DNA from: Novymonas esmeraldas
Taxonomy: Eukaryota > Euglenozoa > Kinetoplastea > Trypanosomatida > Trypanosomatidae
DNA length: 64,000 nt
Direction of reading: 5' to 3'
Assembly: GCA_019188245.1 (NCBI GenBank)
Contig: JAECZO010000002.1
Location: forward strand, 248,001-312,000
Under the pieces are notes generated by a model. That model saw nothing but the letters and a program-made list of their open reading frames with translations. It made no database searches and was not told the origin of the DNA. Shown in pieces: positions 1 to 8,940 of the stretch. The first letter of the stretch is position 1, and the number at the start of each line of letters is the position of its first letter. A program made the translations under genes and the position numbers.

Positions 1-445
1 CGCGACGGACAAGCGGACCGAGGTGCGGCGGCGACTCCACGTCGTACTCGAGCGTCCGGCTCGTCTGCGCAGGCGCAGTGGATGTGGACGACCCTGGCGC
101 AACGACGTCACCGCCGCCAGCCTCGGCGCGGTGGTGTCGGCGGTGCGGACCACCAGCGGCGCCGTCCGACGCCTCAGTGCGGCCCCGCTTGGTGCCTGGC
201 TGCGGCTGTCCTTCGTTGTGGGTCGCGCGAGACGATGAGGACAACGGCACCTCGGCAGCACCCCCGCGCTTCGTGCGCTGCGGGACGTGCTCTGTGCCAT
301 CTCTGGGGCTCTTGGCATCGTCCACGACGCGGTGAGACTCGTGAAGCAGGGAGGATGCCGTGTCGGCGAGGGAGGAGGTGCCTGGTGCGGCAGCAGAGCG
401 GGGGGAGGTGGGCAGCAGAACCAAACTGCGACCGCGTTTCCGCAT
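1..445 (-). CDS. Partial hypothetical protein, N-terminal part, running off the left edge
   Basis: An ATG at 445..443 opens a frame that stays open for 148 codons to the window edge, so only the N-terminal part is visible. The peptide is rich in Ser, Arg, Pro, Gly and Ala and looks disordered, with no recognisable domain. In the last 58 codons about three quarters of third positions are G or C, as in the neighbouring genes. This is the expected position and strand for the next gene of the array. Upstream on the minus strand is a pyrimidine-rich stretch ending in AG near 690, a possible spliced-leader acceptor. Other frames here are also fairly open, as is common in GC-rich DNA, so the call rests on strand, start and codon bias rather than homology. 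Confidence 0.5.
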   Translation of the reverse strand, partial: MRKRGRSLVLLPTSPRSAAAPGTSSLADTASSLLHESHRVVDDAKSPRDGTEHVPQRTKRGGAAEVPLSSSSRATHNEGQPQPGTKRGRTEASDGAAGGPHRRHHRAEAGGGDVVAPGSSTSTAPAQTSRTLEYDVESPPHLGPLVRR

Positions 446-1808
446 ACACGCGAGCGGAGAGAGAGAGAGTCGAGAAGGGAGACAACAACAACAATGAGAA
501 AAGAGAAGAGGAGGAGAAGAGCAGGAGGATGCAGAAGGTGGGGGAGGGAGAGCGGCGCTCTCTAGCGACCACCTCAGCCCCTCTCTCCCTCTCTCTCTCT
601 TCCTTCCCGCTCTACTCGGTCACACCACGCAAACCGCACAAGATGAAGAAGCAAGAGGGCGATGGCAGGGTGACGAGTCACCGCTGTCCTCTGTCAGCAG
701 CAAAAGTAAAAGGAGGCGGAGTGGGCTTTACGAGTGACGGCCCTACGCCGGCGAGCATGGAGACCCGACCTCTCTCTCTGCGTCCCTCCTTCTTCTCACA
801 CAAACGTCGTCTCTCGCTGAAGAAGTGGCGGCAGCGGCGCCTCTCCGTCACTGTGGGTACGTTCAGTTGTGTGTGTGTGTGTGTTTTGGTTCTATGAAAG
901 GAGCTCTGCATGAATCTGTGTAGGTGGTCTATCTGTGTCGCTCTGTGTGTGTCTCTGTGTCTCTGTGTCTGTGTGTAGATGCGTCAAAGCCGCTGATGTA
1001 GCGAGTGGCGGAGAAGGGCGGTTGGACGACTGCACCTTCCAACATGTCCGCTCTCCCCCTTTCAATCTCTTTCTCTACTCCTCGAGTTTGCGCACAGACA
1101 CACACACACACACACACACACACACCACACGACCGCTGCCAACCACGGAAGCGTCGTGCGGTGGTCGACGTGTTGGTCGAGGCAGGCGGAGCCTGGAGCA
1201 GGGTGGGAGCTCTCTGTCGGCTGCACCGAGCAGATGTGCGCGCTTCTCAAACAGAAGAACGAAAGAAAAAAAAAAAAGGGACGTTGATGGAACGGGGGAG
1301 AGGCGGATCAGAGAAGGGCAGCACAATATCAACGGACGCGGCTCTCTGAAGTGTCGGTACTCGGCGCACACACAGGTGATGTAGGTGGCCGGGTCGCCGC
1401 GCCGTGTTGCGCGCCACGCTGCCTCCTCGGTAGAGCTCTGCGCTCCAGAGCCACAGCACACACACACACTCACACGCCGCTGATACGCTGTGATGTCCCA
1501 CTCCCAGCTCTGCCGAGGCGGCGGGGGTGGCGCGGTGTGGGTGCCTGTCACATGTGGCCCTCCACGTGCGCTTGCTCACGATTTGTCTTCCTTTTTTGTC
1601 GCTGCTGCTCGCCGCTGATTGCCAGTGCTCTCGGTCGCTCCGCGGCCTCCTGTCCCCCTGCCCTCCTCCCCTCCCCATCTCCACGACTGCGGCTGTGCGG
1701 CAGAGGAGGGAGGGGACAAGGAGAGGAGACGAGGCACGCCGCTGCTCAGGTAACGCGCATTAATCGAAGATCTTACACACACAAACCCAAAAAAAAAAAA
1801 AAAACAGC
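446..1808. other. Intergenic region between the edge gene and HAS1
   Basis: No convincing gene. It holds purine-rich runs (about 455-560), TCTGTG-type repeats (about 940-975), a (CA)n tract (about 1100-1124), and A-runs near 1265-1277 and 1789-1804. The last lies directly after the HAS1 stop codon in transcript sense. Frames in this span give only low-complexity His/Thr/Cys/Val or Arg-rich peptides. Confidence 0.7.
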
Positions 1809-3809
1809 TTACCACTCCCCGCTGATGTTCTGATGGCGCCTCTGCGTCGACTTCGCATTCATGTCGCGGCGCTTGGCGTCTTTGGAGTTACGCATGCTGC
1901 TGAACTCGTGCCGCGACTTCTTGCTCATGTGGGCGGCGGACTGCGACAGGTCCATCTTGATCGGCGGCGGCTCGCTGAGGGCGAAGCCGCGCGCCACGGC
2001 GGCGAGGTCGAGGTTCTGGATGTTGAACACGTTCTTCAGCTGGCAGCTGCTGTAGCTCAGCAGGTAGCCCTCGTACGCCTGGCGCGCAGACGTGCGCAGG
2101 TAGTAGTTGGAGGTCACGAGCTGCTCCAGCTGCGCCTGCACGTTCCCTTTCATCTTTGTCAGGTCGAACGTGTACTCGTTCACCTTCACCTTCGCATCGT
2201 CGTAGAGGTACTTGAGGAAGAGCTCCTCCTGTGGAAGAAGAAAGAGGAGCGCGTTGCCGCAGCGCCCCGCCCGCGCGGTGCGCCCGACACGGTGCACATA
2301 CTTGACGGGGTCGTCGGAGGGGTCGAACTGGACGATCCAGTCCACCTCGGGGATGTCGAGGCCGCGCGCGGCGACGTCGGTCGTGAAGAGCACGCCGCTT
2401 GGGGCGTTGCAGAACTGCATGTACGTCGCGGAGCGCTGGTGCTGCTTCTGCTTGCCGTGGAAGGCGATGCACGGCACGTCGATGTAGTTGAACAGCTCGC
2501 AGTGGAAGCTGACGCTGTTGCGGCTGCTGAAGAAGACAATCATCTTCTTCTTCAGGTTCTTCTTCACGAAATGGTAGAGCACGAGGAGCCGCTGCTCGCT
2601 GGTGCACATGACGTAGCCCTGCTCCAGCGTGTCCACGGTGGCCTTGTCCTTCTTGCTCTTCATCGAGATGAAGATGGGCGTCTTGTGGAAGGAGATGCGC
2701 GCGAGCTGCTCGACGCGGGTCGTCTGCGTGGCGGAGAAGAGAAAGGTCTGGCGGTTCTTCGGCAGCAGCGACACGATCTCGCGCATGTCCTCCTCGAATC
2801 CATTGTCCAGCACGCGATCCGCCTCGTCGACGGCGAGCAGCAGCAGATTCTTGGTGTGCCAGTCCGTCGTCAGCTTGAGGTGGTCGAGCAGGCGGCCCGG
2901 GGAGGCGACGACGATCATGACGCCGTTGGCGAGCTTGAAGCCCTCCTGGTTGCGGCTCTGCCCGCCGATGCAGCACAAGAACGTCAGGGAGCCGTTGAAG
3001 AACTTGAGCAGCTTCAGCAGCACGCCCTCGATTTGCAGGCAGAGCTCACGAGTGGGGCCGATGATGATGGCGGCCGTCCCGTTGCTGGGGCGGAAGCCGG
3101 AGCGGCACACAATCTCGACGATCGGAATGAGAAACGCGAGCGTCTTACCGGCGCCGGTCTTGGCCTCGGCGAGCAGGTCGCGGCCCTGCAGCGCGGCAGG
3201 GATGCAGCGCGACTGGATCGCCGTGAGCTCCGCGAACTTGAACTCCTGCTCGAGGGCGGAGACGACGTGGGGGTTCAGCTGCAGAGCCTTGTAGTCGGTC
3301 ACAGTCGGAGCAGCCTTCTCCAGCTCCCTGCCGCGCTGCACCACGCCGGCGCCGGTTGAGCCGCCAAGCGACGACGACGACACGCCCGCCGCAGGTGCAG
3401 ACGCTGGCACGGATGCCCCGGCGCCGTTCTCCACGGCGCGGCGCGGCTTCGGCTGCCGTGGACGCTCGCTTGGCGCCACTGCTGCTGCTGCTACTGCTGC
3501 TGCATCACTGCCGTCATCATCACCCTCCTCGCGGCGCCGCTTCTCTGTGCGCCGCGTCGACGCTGATGCAGCAGCCGCGCCGGATGCCACGCGGGGCGGC
3601 GCCGTCACCGTGTTGTCCTCGCCGGCGGCGTCGTCACGGCCGTCGCGCGCCTCCGCCTCAGCGTCGTCGGTCGCAGCGGCCTCGCGCGCCGTCTTGCCGC
3701 GGTGGTAGCGAAGGCGGCGGCGCTTTGTGGAGGACGCCTCGCCGGCGGGGTCTGCCGCGGTGCTGCCGCCACTGCCGGACAACGGCGACGCAGACGCCTT
3801 GGCGGACAT
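1809..3809 (-). CDS. HAS1: ATP-dependent DEAD-box RNA helicase HAS1 (DDX18 family)
   Basis: This 666-residue protein is a nucleolar DEAD-box helicase of the HAS1/DDX18 family, which acts in 60S and 40S ribosome biogenesis. Residues 1-165 are a disordered, charged N terminus. The helicase core follows: motif I AKTGAGKT (216-223), DEAD (328-331), SAT (359-361), ARGLDIP (481-487) and HRVGRTAR (506-513). Features specific to HAS1 are FHGKQKQHQRS after the Ia block, VDWIVQFDPSDDP, and a C-terminal region with SNYYLRTSARQAYEGYL and LDLAAVARGFALSEPPP, which correspond to the DUF4217 extension. The ATG at 3809..3807 is the first in frame; the open frame reaches further 5' but has no ATG there. Stop is TAA. 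The next gene upstream is another ribosome-biogenesis helicase. Confidence 0.93.
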   Translation of the reverse strand: MSAKASASPLSGSGGSTAADPAGEASSTKRRRLRYHRGKTAREAAATDDAEAEARDGRDDAAGEDNTVTAPPRVASGAAAASASTRRTEKRRREEGDDDGSDAAAVAAAAVAPSERPRQPKPRRAVENGAGASVPASAPAAGVSSSSLGGSTGAGVVQRGRELEKAAPTVTDYKALQLNPHVVSALEQEFKFAELTAIQSRCIPAALQGRDLLAEAKTGAGKTLAFLIPIVEIVCRSGFRPSNGTAAIIIGPTRELCLQIEGVLLKLLKFFNGSLTFLCCIGGQSRNQEGFKLANGVMIVVASPGRLLDHLKLTTDWHTKNLLLLAVDEADRVLDNGFEEDMREIVSLLPKNRQTFLFSATQTTRVEQLARISFHKTPIFISMKSKKDKATVDTLEQGYVMCTSEQRLLVLYHFVKKNLKKKMIVFFSSRNSVSFHCELFNYIDVPCIAFHGKQKQHQRSATYMQFCNAPSGVLFTTDVAARGLDIPEVDWIVQFDPSDDPVKYVHRVGRTARAGRCGNALLFLLPQEELFLKYLYDDAKVKVNEYTFDLTKMKGNVQAQLEQLVTSNYYLRTSARQAYEGYLLSYSSCQLKNVFNIQNLDLAAVARGFALSEPPPIKMDLSQSAAHMSKKSRHEFSSMRNSKDAKRRDMNAKSTQRRHQNISGEW

Positions 3810-4385
3810 GGACAAGCCGTAGAAAGGAGGGGGGGGTGCTTCCCGTCGCTGGCGTGCAATCACCGAGTCGCAGTTTGTGGTTGCTGTTTGTTTTGTGCGC
3901 ACTGCTGCGAGTACATATGTGTGTGTGTGTGTGTGTGTTGATGTGGACGAGACGAAGGGGGGTTAGAGATAGCAAAATGTGAAGAGGGCAACACGCACTG
4001 CGCACGCGCGAGCTGACCAGGGGATGAAAAGAGGGGCTCAGCCAGAGAGTGAAACGGGTGTGCGCCTCGGCACCGCAGTGTTGTCGGTGATCACACACAC
4101 AGAGACACACACACAGAGACACACACACAGCTTACTCACCCCTTGTCGCTGTGGAGACCAAGGGGGGGTGGAGGGGGAGGGGAAGCGCAGGAAAGCAGCG
4201 GGTGTGTGTGTGTGCGTGTGTGCTGGTCGACCTCGTGAGCCAAGTCAAAGAAGAGGATTACCAACGTTACTCGTGTTAAGTCGCAGCGACGAGACATCGC
4301 GGAGGCGCGGGGAGGGGCGCGATTGGAGGTCTCACACTCCACATTCACACACACACACATACGCGTGCAGAGGCGTGTCGTCGCC
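3810..4385. other. Intergenic region HAS1-DDX47
   Basis: No gene seen. It contains (GT)n at about 3918-3938, CA/AGACAC repeats at about 4090-4130 and (GT)n at about 4202-4222. On the minus strand a C/T-rich stretch (about 3945-3970) followed by CGCAG near 3907 is a plausible trans-splice acceptor for HAS1. Confidence 0.6.
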
Positions 4386-5963
4386 CTATCGTGACTTCGT
4401 TTGCCGCTTCGCCTCGCGGCGTTTTGCCCACAGCGACTTGTGCTGCTCCTTCTTTGTCATCTCAAAGAGCGACTCGTGTTCACGGCGCATGCGCAGCGTC
4501 GCGAAGTCGCTCGTGCCATGCTTTGCGTCGTCGTAGCCCATGTCGGCGTCGCCGCGGTCCCGCTTGCCCTTCCGCGCCGTCGTCAGCTGCCTCGACTCCT
4601 TCTCCAGGCTCTTCTCCTCCGCATCCTCGCGGATCGCGCGCACCGCCTCCTGCTCTGCATCCTCGACGCGCTGCAGCACCAGCTGCACCTCGCCGTCCGA
4701 GAGCGCGGGGTACTCGACGCACTTGACGCCTGTCTGCTGCTCGACCTTCTGCAGCAAGACGATGTCGTACTGGCTGATGAGGTTGACCGCCTTGCCCTCC
4801 GCCCCGGCACGGGCGGTGCGGCCCACGCGGTGGATGTAGTCCTCCACGTGGTCCGGCAGCGAGAAGTTCACCACGACGTCGGTGTGCGGGATGTCGAGTC
4901 CGCGCTGGGCGACGTCCGTGCAGACGAGCATGCGCACCTTGCCCTCCTTGAACTTGTTCAGCGCGATGGTGCGGTTGCTCTGGTCCATGCGGCCCATCAG
5001 CGGCAGCGCGCGGTGCCCCAGAGTGCGCAACGCGAGGGTGATCTTGTGCACCAGCGCGGCGCTGCGGCAGAAGATGAGGATGTGGTTGCCGGTCTCCTTG
5101 GTGAGGAAGAGATGAAGGTAGGCGAGCATCTGCGCAAAGGGGGCGAACACGTAGTACTGCCTGAGCGTGTCGACAGTCGTGTTCTTGCGGTGCACCTGCA
5201 GCAACACGGGGTCTCGCAGCGACGCCTTCTGCAGTCGGTCGATCTTGGTGCTCAGCGTCGCGGAGAAGAGCATGGTGCGGCGGTCTTGCGGGAGCTGCTC
5301 GAGAATCGCGTCAATCTCCTTCTCGTAGTCCATGTCCAGCATCTTGTCCGCCTCGTCCAGCACCAGTGCGTGCAGCTTCACCAGCTTGAAGCCCTTGGTG
5401 TTGCTGAGGTGGTCCTTCACGCGGCCAGGAGTGCCAACCACAACGTGCGGTCGCTTGCTTAACTCACAGGCCTGCTCCACCATGTCCGTGCCACCCACCA
5501 GCGTCGCCACACGCAGCCCCACGCTGCGACCTAGCATCACAAACTGAGCCGTCACCTGCTGCGCCAACTCGCGTGTGGGCACCATGACGAGAACGGAGAG
5601 GTACGGCGTCTTGGGCTGCGTGAGGAGCCAGTTCACGAGTGGCAGCACGTAGGCACCGGTCTTGCCACTGCCGGTCTGCGCCACACCGATGAGGTCGCGA
5701 CCCTCGGCGACGACGGGGATCGTGGACGCCTGGATGCGAGTGGGGTGCTGCCAGCCGGCCTCGGCGCACGCCACGCACAGCTCCCGGCAGAGCCCCAAGT
5801 CCGTGAAGGTGCGCGTCTTGAACTCCTCGTCGTCCAGGAGCTCGGAGCCAAGGCTCTGGGTGTTGGCCGCGAGGCTGCTGCTGCTGCCACCGCCGCCGAC
5901 ACCGCCACCCTCGTCGTCATCCTCGCGAATCGCCTTGGACAACTTCCGCCGCGCCGACGACAT
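4386..5963 (-). CDS. RRP3: DEAD-box RNA helicase, DDX47/RRP3 family
   Basis: This 525-residue helicase matches the DDX47/Rrp3 family, which is needed for early pre-rRNA cleavage and 18S rRNA production in the nucleolus. After a short Gly/Ser/Asp-rich N terminus it has the RTFTDLGL Q-motif region (about 51-58), motif I AQTGSGKT (95-102), PTRELA (129-134), LDEAD (202-206), FSATLS, VAQRGLDIP and HRVGRTARAG. The stretch PHTDVVVNFSLP and the following YDIVLLQKVEQQTG fit DDX47 better than other DEAD-box families. The C-terminal 80 residues are basic and charged. The ATG at 5963..5961 is the first in frame, and the sequence upstream is a (CA)n tract. Stop is TAG. It lies beside HAS1 but shows no close paralogy to it, so this is not a recent tandem duplication. 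Confidence 0.88.
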   Translation of the reverse strand: MSSARRKLSKAIREDDDEGGGVGGGGSSSSLAANTQSLGSELLDDEEFKTRTFTDLGLCRELCVACAEAGWQHPTRIQASTIPVVAEGRDLIGVAQTGSGKTGAYVLPLVNWLLTQPKTPYLSVLVMVPTRELAQQVTAQFVMLGRSVGLRVATLVGGTDMVEQACELSKRPHVVVGTPGRVKDHLSNTKGFKLVKLHALVLDEADKMLDMDYEKEIDAILEQLPQDRRTMLFSATLSTKIDRLQKASLRDPVLLQVHRKNTTVDTLRQYYVFAPFAQMLAYLHLFLTKETGNHILIFCRSAALVHKITLALRTLGHRALPLMGRMDQSNRTIALNKFKEGKVRMLVCTDVAQRGLDIPHTDVVVNFSLPDHVEDYIHRVGRTARAGAEGKAVNLISQYDIVLLQKVEQQTGVKCVEYPALSDGEVQLVLQRVEDAEQEAVRAIREDAEEKSLEKESRQLTTARKGKRDRGDADMGYDDAKHGTSDFATLRMRREHESLFEMTKKEQHKSLWAKRREAKRQTKSR

Positions 5964-6737
5964 CTGCGCACGCACGCAAGTGAGTGTGTGTGTGTGTGTG
6001 TGTGTGTGAAGTCGAGAATGCGGTACACGAGGTGCCCGTGGTGGCTCACACACGCGTCAAGTCCAGCGTCTGAAGGACGAGATAGAGAGAGAGAGACAGA
6101 CGCGCAGGGAGGGAGGATGGTGGTCCTTCTCAGTCGCCAGCGACGCGTAGCGCTGCTGCGACGAGAGTGACGGAGTGCAGAAGCGAAAGAGAGAGGAGAG
6201 AGGGAAGGGAGGGGCAGGAGTCGATGTAGTGTTGATCATGGTTTCACCAATAAGAACTTCTCCCTTTTTTTTATTTTTCTTCTTCCTCAGAGGCAAAAGA
6301 AGAACCCGCACCGTCGATGGGCGGCAGTCGACGGCGCATTGTCCCCCCTCCCACACACACACACAGAGAGACACACCGCACACGACTACAGCCAGTTTTG
6401 GGCTCCGACGAGTGTGCTGCCCTTGGCACACACACACACACACACAAGCCAACATGCACAGAGATTGTGTGATGAGACGCACTGCAAACAAGACACGGCT
6501 CCCCAAAAAAAGGCGAGAGTGCGCTTCGCCGCGGCACCTCCGCACAACACAGTCGCCGCTGCATCGCCGGCACCGTGCGTCGCCCTCCCCTCCTCCCACC
6601 TCCCTCCCCTCTCCGGAGAGAAGCGCAGACAGGAATGAGAGAGGAGAGCGGTGGGCGGTGCGGCGGTGGCCTTATACCCTCCTCTCCACTTGGATGCGCG
6701 GTCGACGTCACCTGCTCCCCCTCCCCTCTGCGTCTCG
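5964..6737. other. Intergenic region DDX47-uS5m
   Basis: No gene seen. It carries (GT)n at about 5987-6008, (GA)n at about 6080-6095 and CA repeats near 6352-6375 and 6428-6446. A T/C-rich tract ending in CAG at 6290 is on the plus strand, opposite to transcription, and is treated as a decoy. Confidence 0.6.
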
Positions 6738-8033
6738 CTAGTGGAGGAGGAAGTTGCGCTTCACATGCGTGGGCAGCTTCGCATCGAGGCGCGGGTTCAC
6801 CACCTGCAGCGCGCCGAGGTCCTTCGCCGTCTTGCCGAGGCGGCGCAGCACGTCATCCAAGGTGCGCCGCTTCGACCGCCTCACCGTGCGAGTCTGCGAC
6901 TCCTCGAGCTGCGCGCGCAGCTCGTCGCCGCGGAGGCCCATCTTGGGCTCGTTCAGCTGCTCCTTGCTCCCGGCGAAGAAGTCCTTCCAGTAGACGTCGT
7001 CGTAGTAGCCCTTCTTGAGGTGGTCTGGCATGCGGTTGTCCACGACGCGGTCTGGCATGAAGATGCCGTCCTTGCCGGGTGGGTGCATCGCCATCATGCC
7101 CTTGCGCCGGCGCATCTCCTCCAGGTAGAGGTACATGTTGTGCACGAGGCTGTGCGGCACCTTGCCGCGGCTCGCCGCGATCTCGCTCACGCTCCGCAGC
7201 GCCTTGACAGCCTCGAAGACGCCCTCGACGGTGTGCGTCGGCGCCTTTGGGTTGTTGGTCGGGCTGAGGTTGATCTTGCAGCCTGCGTTCTGGAACCCGA
7301 AGGCGCACAGGATGTCGGCCACGCGGAAGTTGGCGACGATGCGGCGCGCCGGGTACAGCAGCACGCGCGCGCCATCGGCGTTGATGCGCACGGGGTACAT
7401 GGGACCCTCCTGCTCGAGGTCCACGGCGATGACATTGGCGAAGGCCTCGCGGATCGCCTCGTTGCGGGCCTCCTGCGTGCTCGGCGCCACCGCGCGGCCC
7501 CAGCCGGCGATGCCCTTGCCACTGCCAACGTAGAGGACGCAGTAGATCCACTGACGGTGGTCCTTCGGGCTGAACTTCACCACCCGCATGTCGTAGGCGA
7601 CGATGTTGAGCTGGAAGTTGCACAGAAAGCGGCCGCGGTGCTCCTGCGGGATGAGCTCCGGTGTCAGCCACGTGTTGGAGCGCCACTGGTTGTACTCGGT
7701 GTTCAGCTTGTGCTTCCACTGAAAGCCCTCGGGGTAGAGATCGGGCACGATCTTGTACTCGTTGTACAAGTCCACGCCGTTGTCCATGCCCTTGAGGCCC
7801 TTGCTATCCGCGGCGTGCGCGACGGCCTCGGCGGAGTCGCGCGTGTCGCGGAAGTAGAGCGACGTACCCGTCTCGAGGTTGACAAAGGGGTTGCGCATCT
7901 TCTCGAACCGGCGGCGTGTCGAGCTGCCCGGCTTCATCCAGGTGTAGTAGATGCGAGGGATGCCGCCACGCATCGTCCCCTTCGCCGCGTACGACGTCAG
8001 GTTCTTCGCCGCCGGACATGTGAGGCGCAACAT
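6738..8033 (-). CDS. MRPS5: Mitochondrial small-subunit ribosomal protein uS5m
   Basis: This 431-residue protein is a mitochondrial S5 ribosomal protein of the kinetoplastid small mitoribosomal subunit. Residues 1-45 are rich in Arg, Lys, Ser and Thr with few acids, consistent with a mitochondrial targeting sequence. The S5 N-terminal RNA-binding fold spans about 138-205, with DHRQWIYCVLYVGSGKGIAG and EARNEAIREAFANVIAV as the diagnostic GxGKGxxG and helix segments. The S5 C-terminal domain follows at about 215-300 (RRIVANFRVADILCAFGF, then a Pro/Asn/Thr-rich loop). The last 130 residues are a charged extension, as is usual for trypanosomatid mitoribosomal proteins, which are far longer than bacterial S5 (about 165 residues). 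The ATG at 8033..8031 is the first in frame. Confidence 0.9.
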   Translation of the reverse strand: MLRLTCPAAKNLTSYAAKGTMRGGIPRIYYTWMKPGSSTRRRFEKMRNPFVNLETGTSLYFRDTRDSAEAVAHAADSKGLKGMDNGVDLYNEYKIVPDLYPEGFQWKHKLNTEYNQWRSNTWLTPELIPQEHRGRFLCNFQLNIVAYDMRVVKFSPKDHRQWIYCVLYVGSGKGIAGWGRAVAPSTQEARNEAIREAFANVIAVDLEQEGPMYPVRINADGARVLLYPARRIVANFRVADILCAFGFQNAGCKINLSPTNNPKAPTHTVEGVFEAVKALRSVSEIAASRGKVPHSLVHNMYLYLEEMRRRKGMMAMHPPGKDGIFMPDRVVDNRMPDHLKKGYYDDVYWKDFFAGSKEQLNEPKMGLRGDELRAQLEESQTRTVRRSKRRTLDDVLRRLGKTAKDLGALQVVNPRLDAKLPTHVKRNFLLH

Positions 8034-8940
8034 CTCTAGTCCGACGGGCCACTGGGGCGAGGAGGAAGAGGAGGAGAGAGAGACGGTGGTGGTGGGGTCG
8101 GTACCTCGGCACCCGGCAGCGGCGTCAGCGCAAAAGCCGCCCGCTGTCCCACCCGACTCAGCCGGGAAGGCGGTGAGGGAGGGGGACGGAGCGGGGGGGT
8201 GGAAGGGGGCAGAGTCAAACCCTCAATCGTCTCTCCTCCGCTCCGTTGTGAGACGAGCTCCTTCGGGCAAGGGACGAGATGACGCGTGCGCCGTAGCACC
8301 CAAGTATGTGTGCATATGTGAGAGTATGTGTGTGTGTGGAGCGGTGCGGCGTCACATGGACAGCCGTGGAAGAGAGAGAGAAAGCGAGGGAAGGAGGAGA
8401 GTGGCAGCGGAGACACACATACACAAACACACACATACTGGGCGATGGCGCTGTCGGAGGCTGTGAAAAGTGAGAGAGTCCGAGGGACCCGGGGAGGAGT
8501 ACGAGGACGGGTGTTCTCCACACACGCACGACACCGCCAAAGCAGTGAGCAACGCATCCTCTCTATCTCTCTCTTTCGCATTCGCCGTATCCATCGTTTC
8601 TCTCTTTTTTTTTTTTTTTCCTCGTGGTGGCGCGGCACTTCTCATCCTGTGCGATGATGATGTGTACGAGGGTCTAACACATGTGAGGCGCACCCACACA
8701 TATATACACAGACTCACAGGTGAGCAGGCAGGGAGCATTGCTGGCTCGGCTTCGTTGATTTGTCGTCCTCTCGCTTGTCGCTCCTCCAAAAAGTATGCTC
8801 GCGCGCCATACATGTGTGTGCACCGCAGCGGGAGGAGAGCGACGTCCACTCGCAGTCCTCACATTCGCATCCTCTGCACTTCTGAGATGCCGCTGTCGTT
8901 GCAGGCGCCGTCGTCGTCGTCGTCGTCGTCGGTGCCGCGG
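8034..8940. other. Intergenic region uS5m-MVP
   Basis: No gene seen. It holds short GT/CA tracts (about 8318-8338, 8413-8437), a T-run at about 8605-8619 on the plus strand, and a GTC repeat near 8910-8930. This span should contain the MVP 3' UTR and the uS5m trans-splice site. Confidence 0.6.

Noticed and set aside
1833-3359. Long plus-strand open frame (508 codons) opposite HAS1
   Set aside because: It is antisense to a clear helicase gene; the peptide is Leu/Val/Arg/His-rich and mirrors the GC-rich codon bias of the real gene.
6264-6290. Strong plus-strand pyrimidine tract with CAG at 6290
   Set aside because: It faces against the minus-strand array and no plus-strand gene follows; treated as a decoy.
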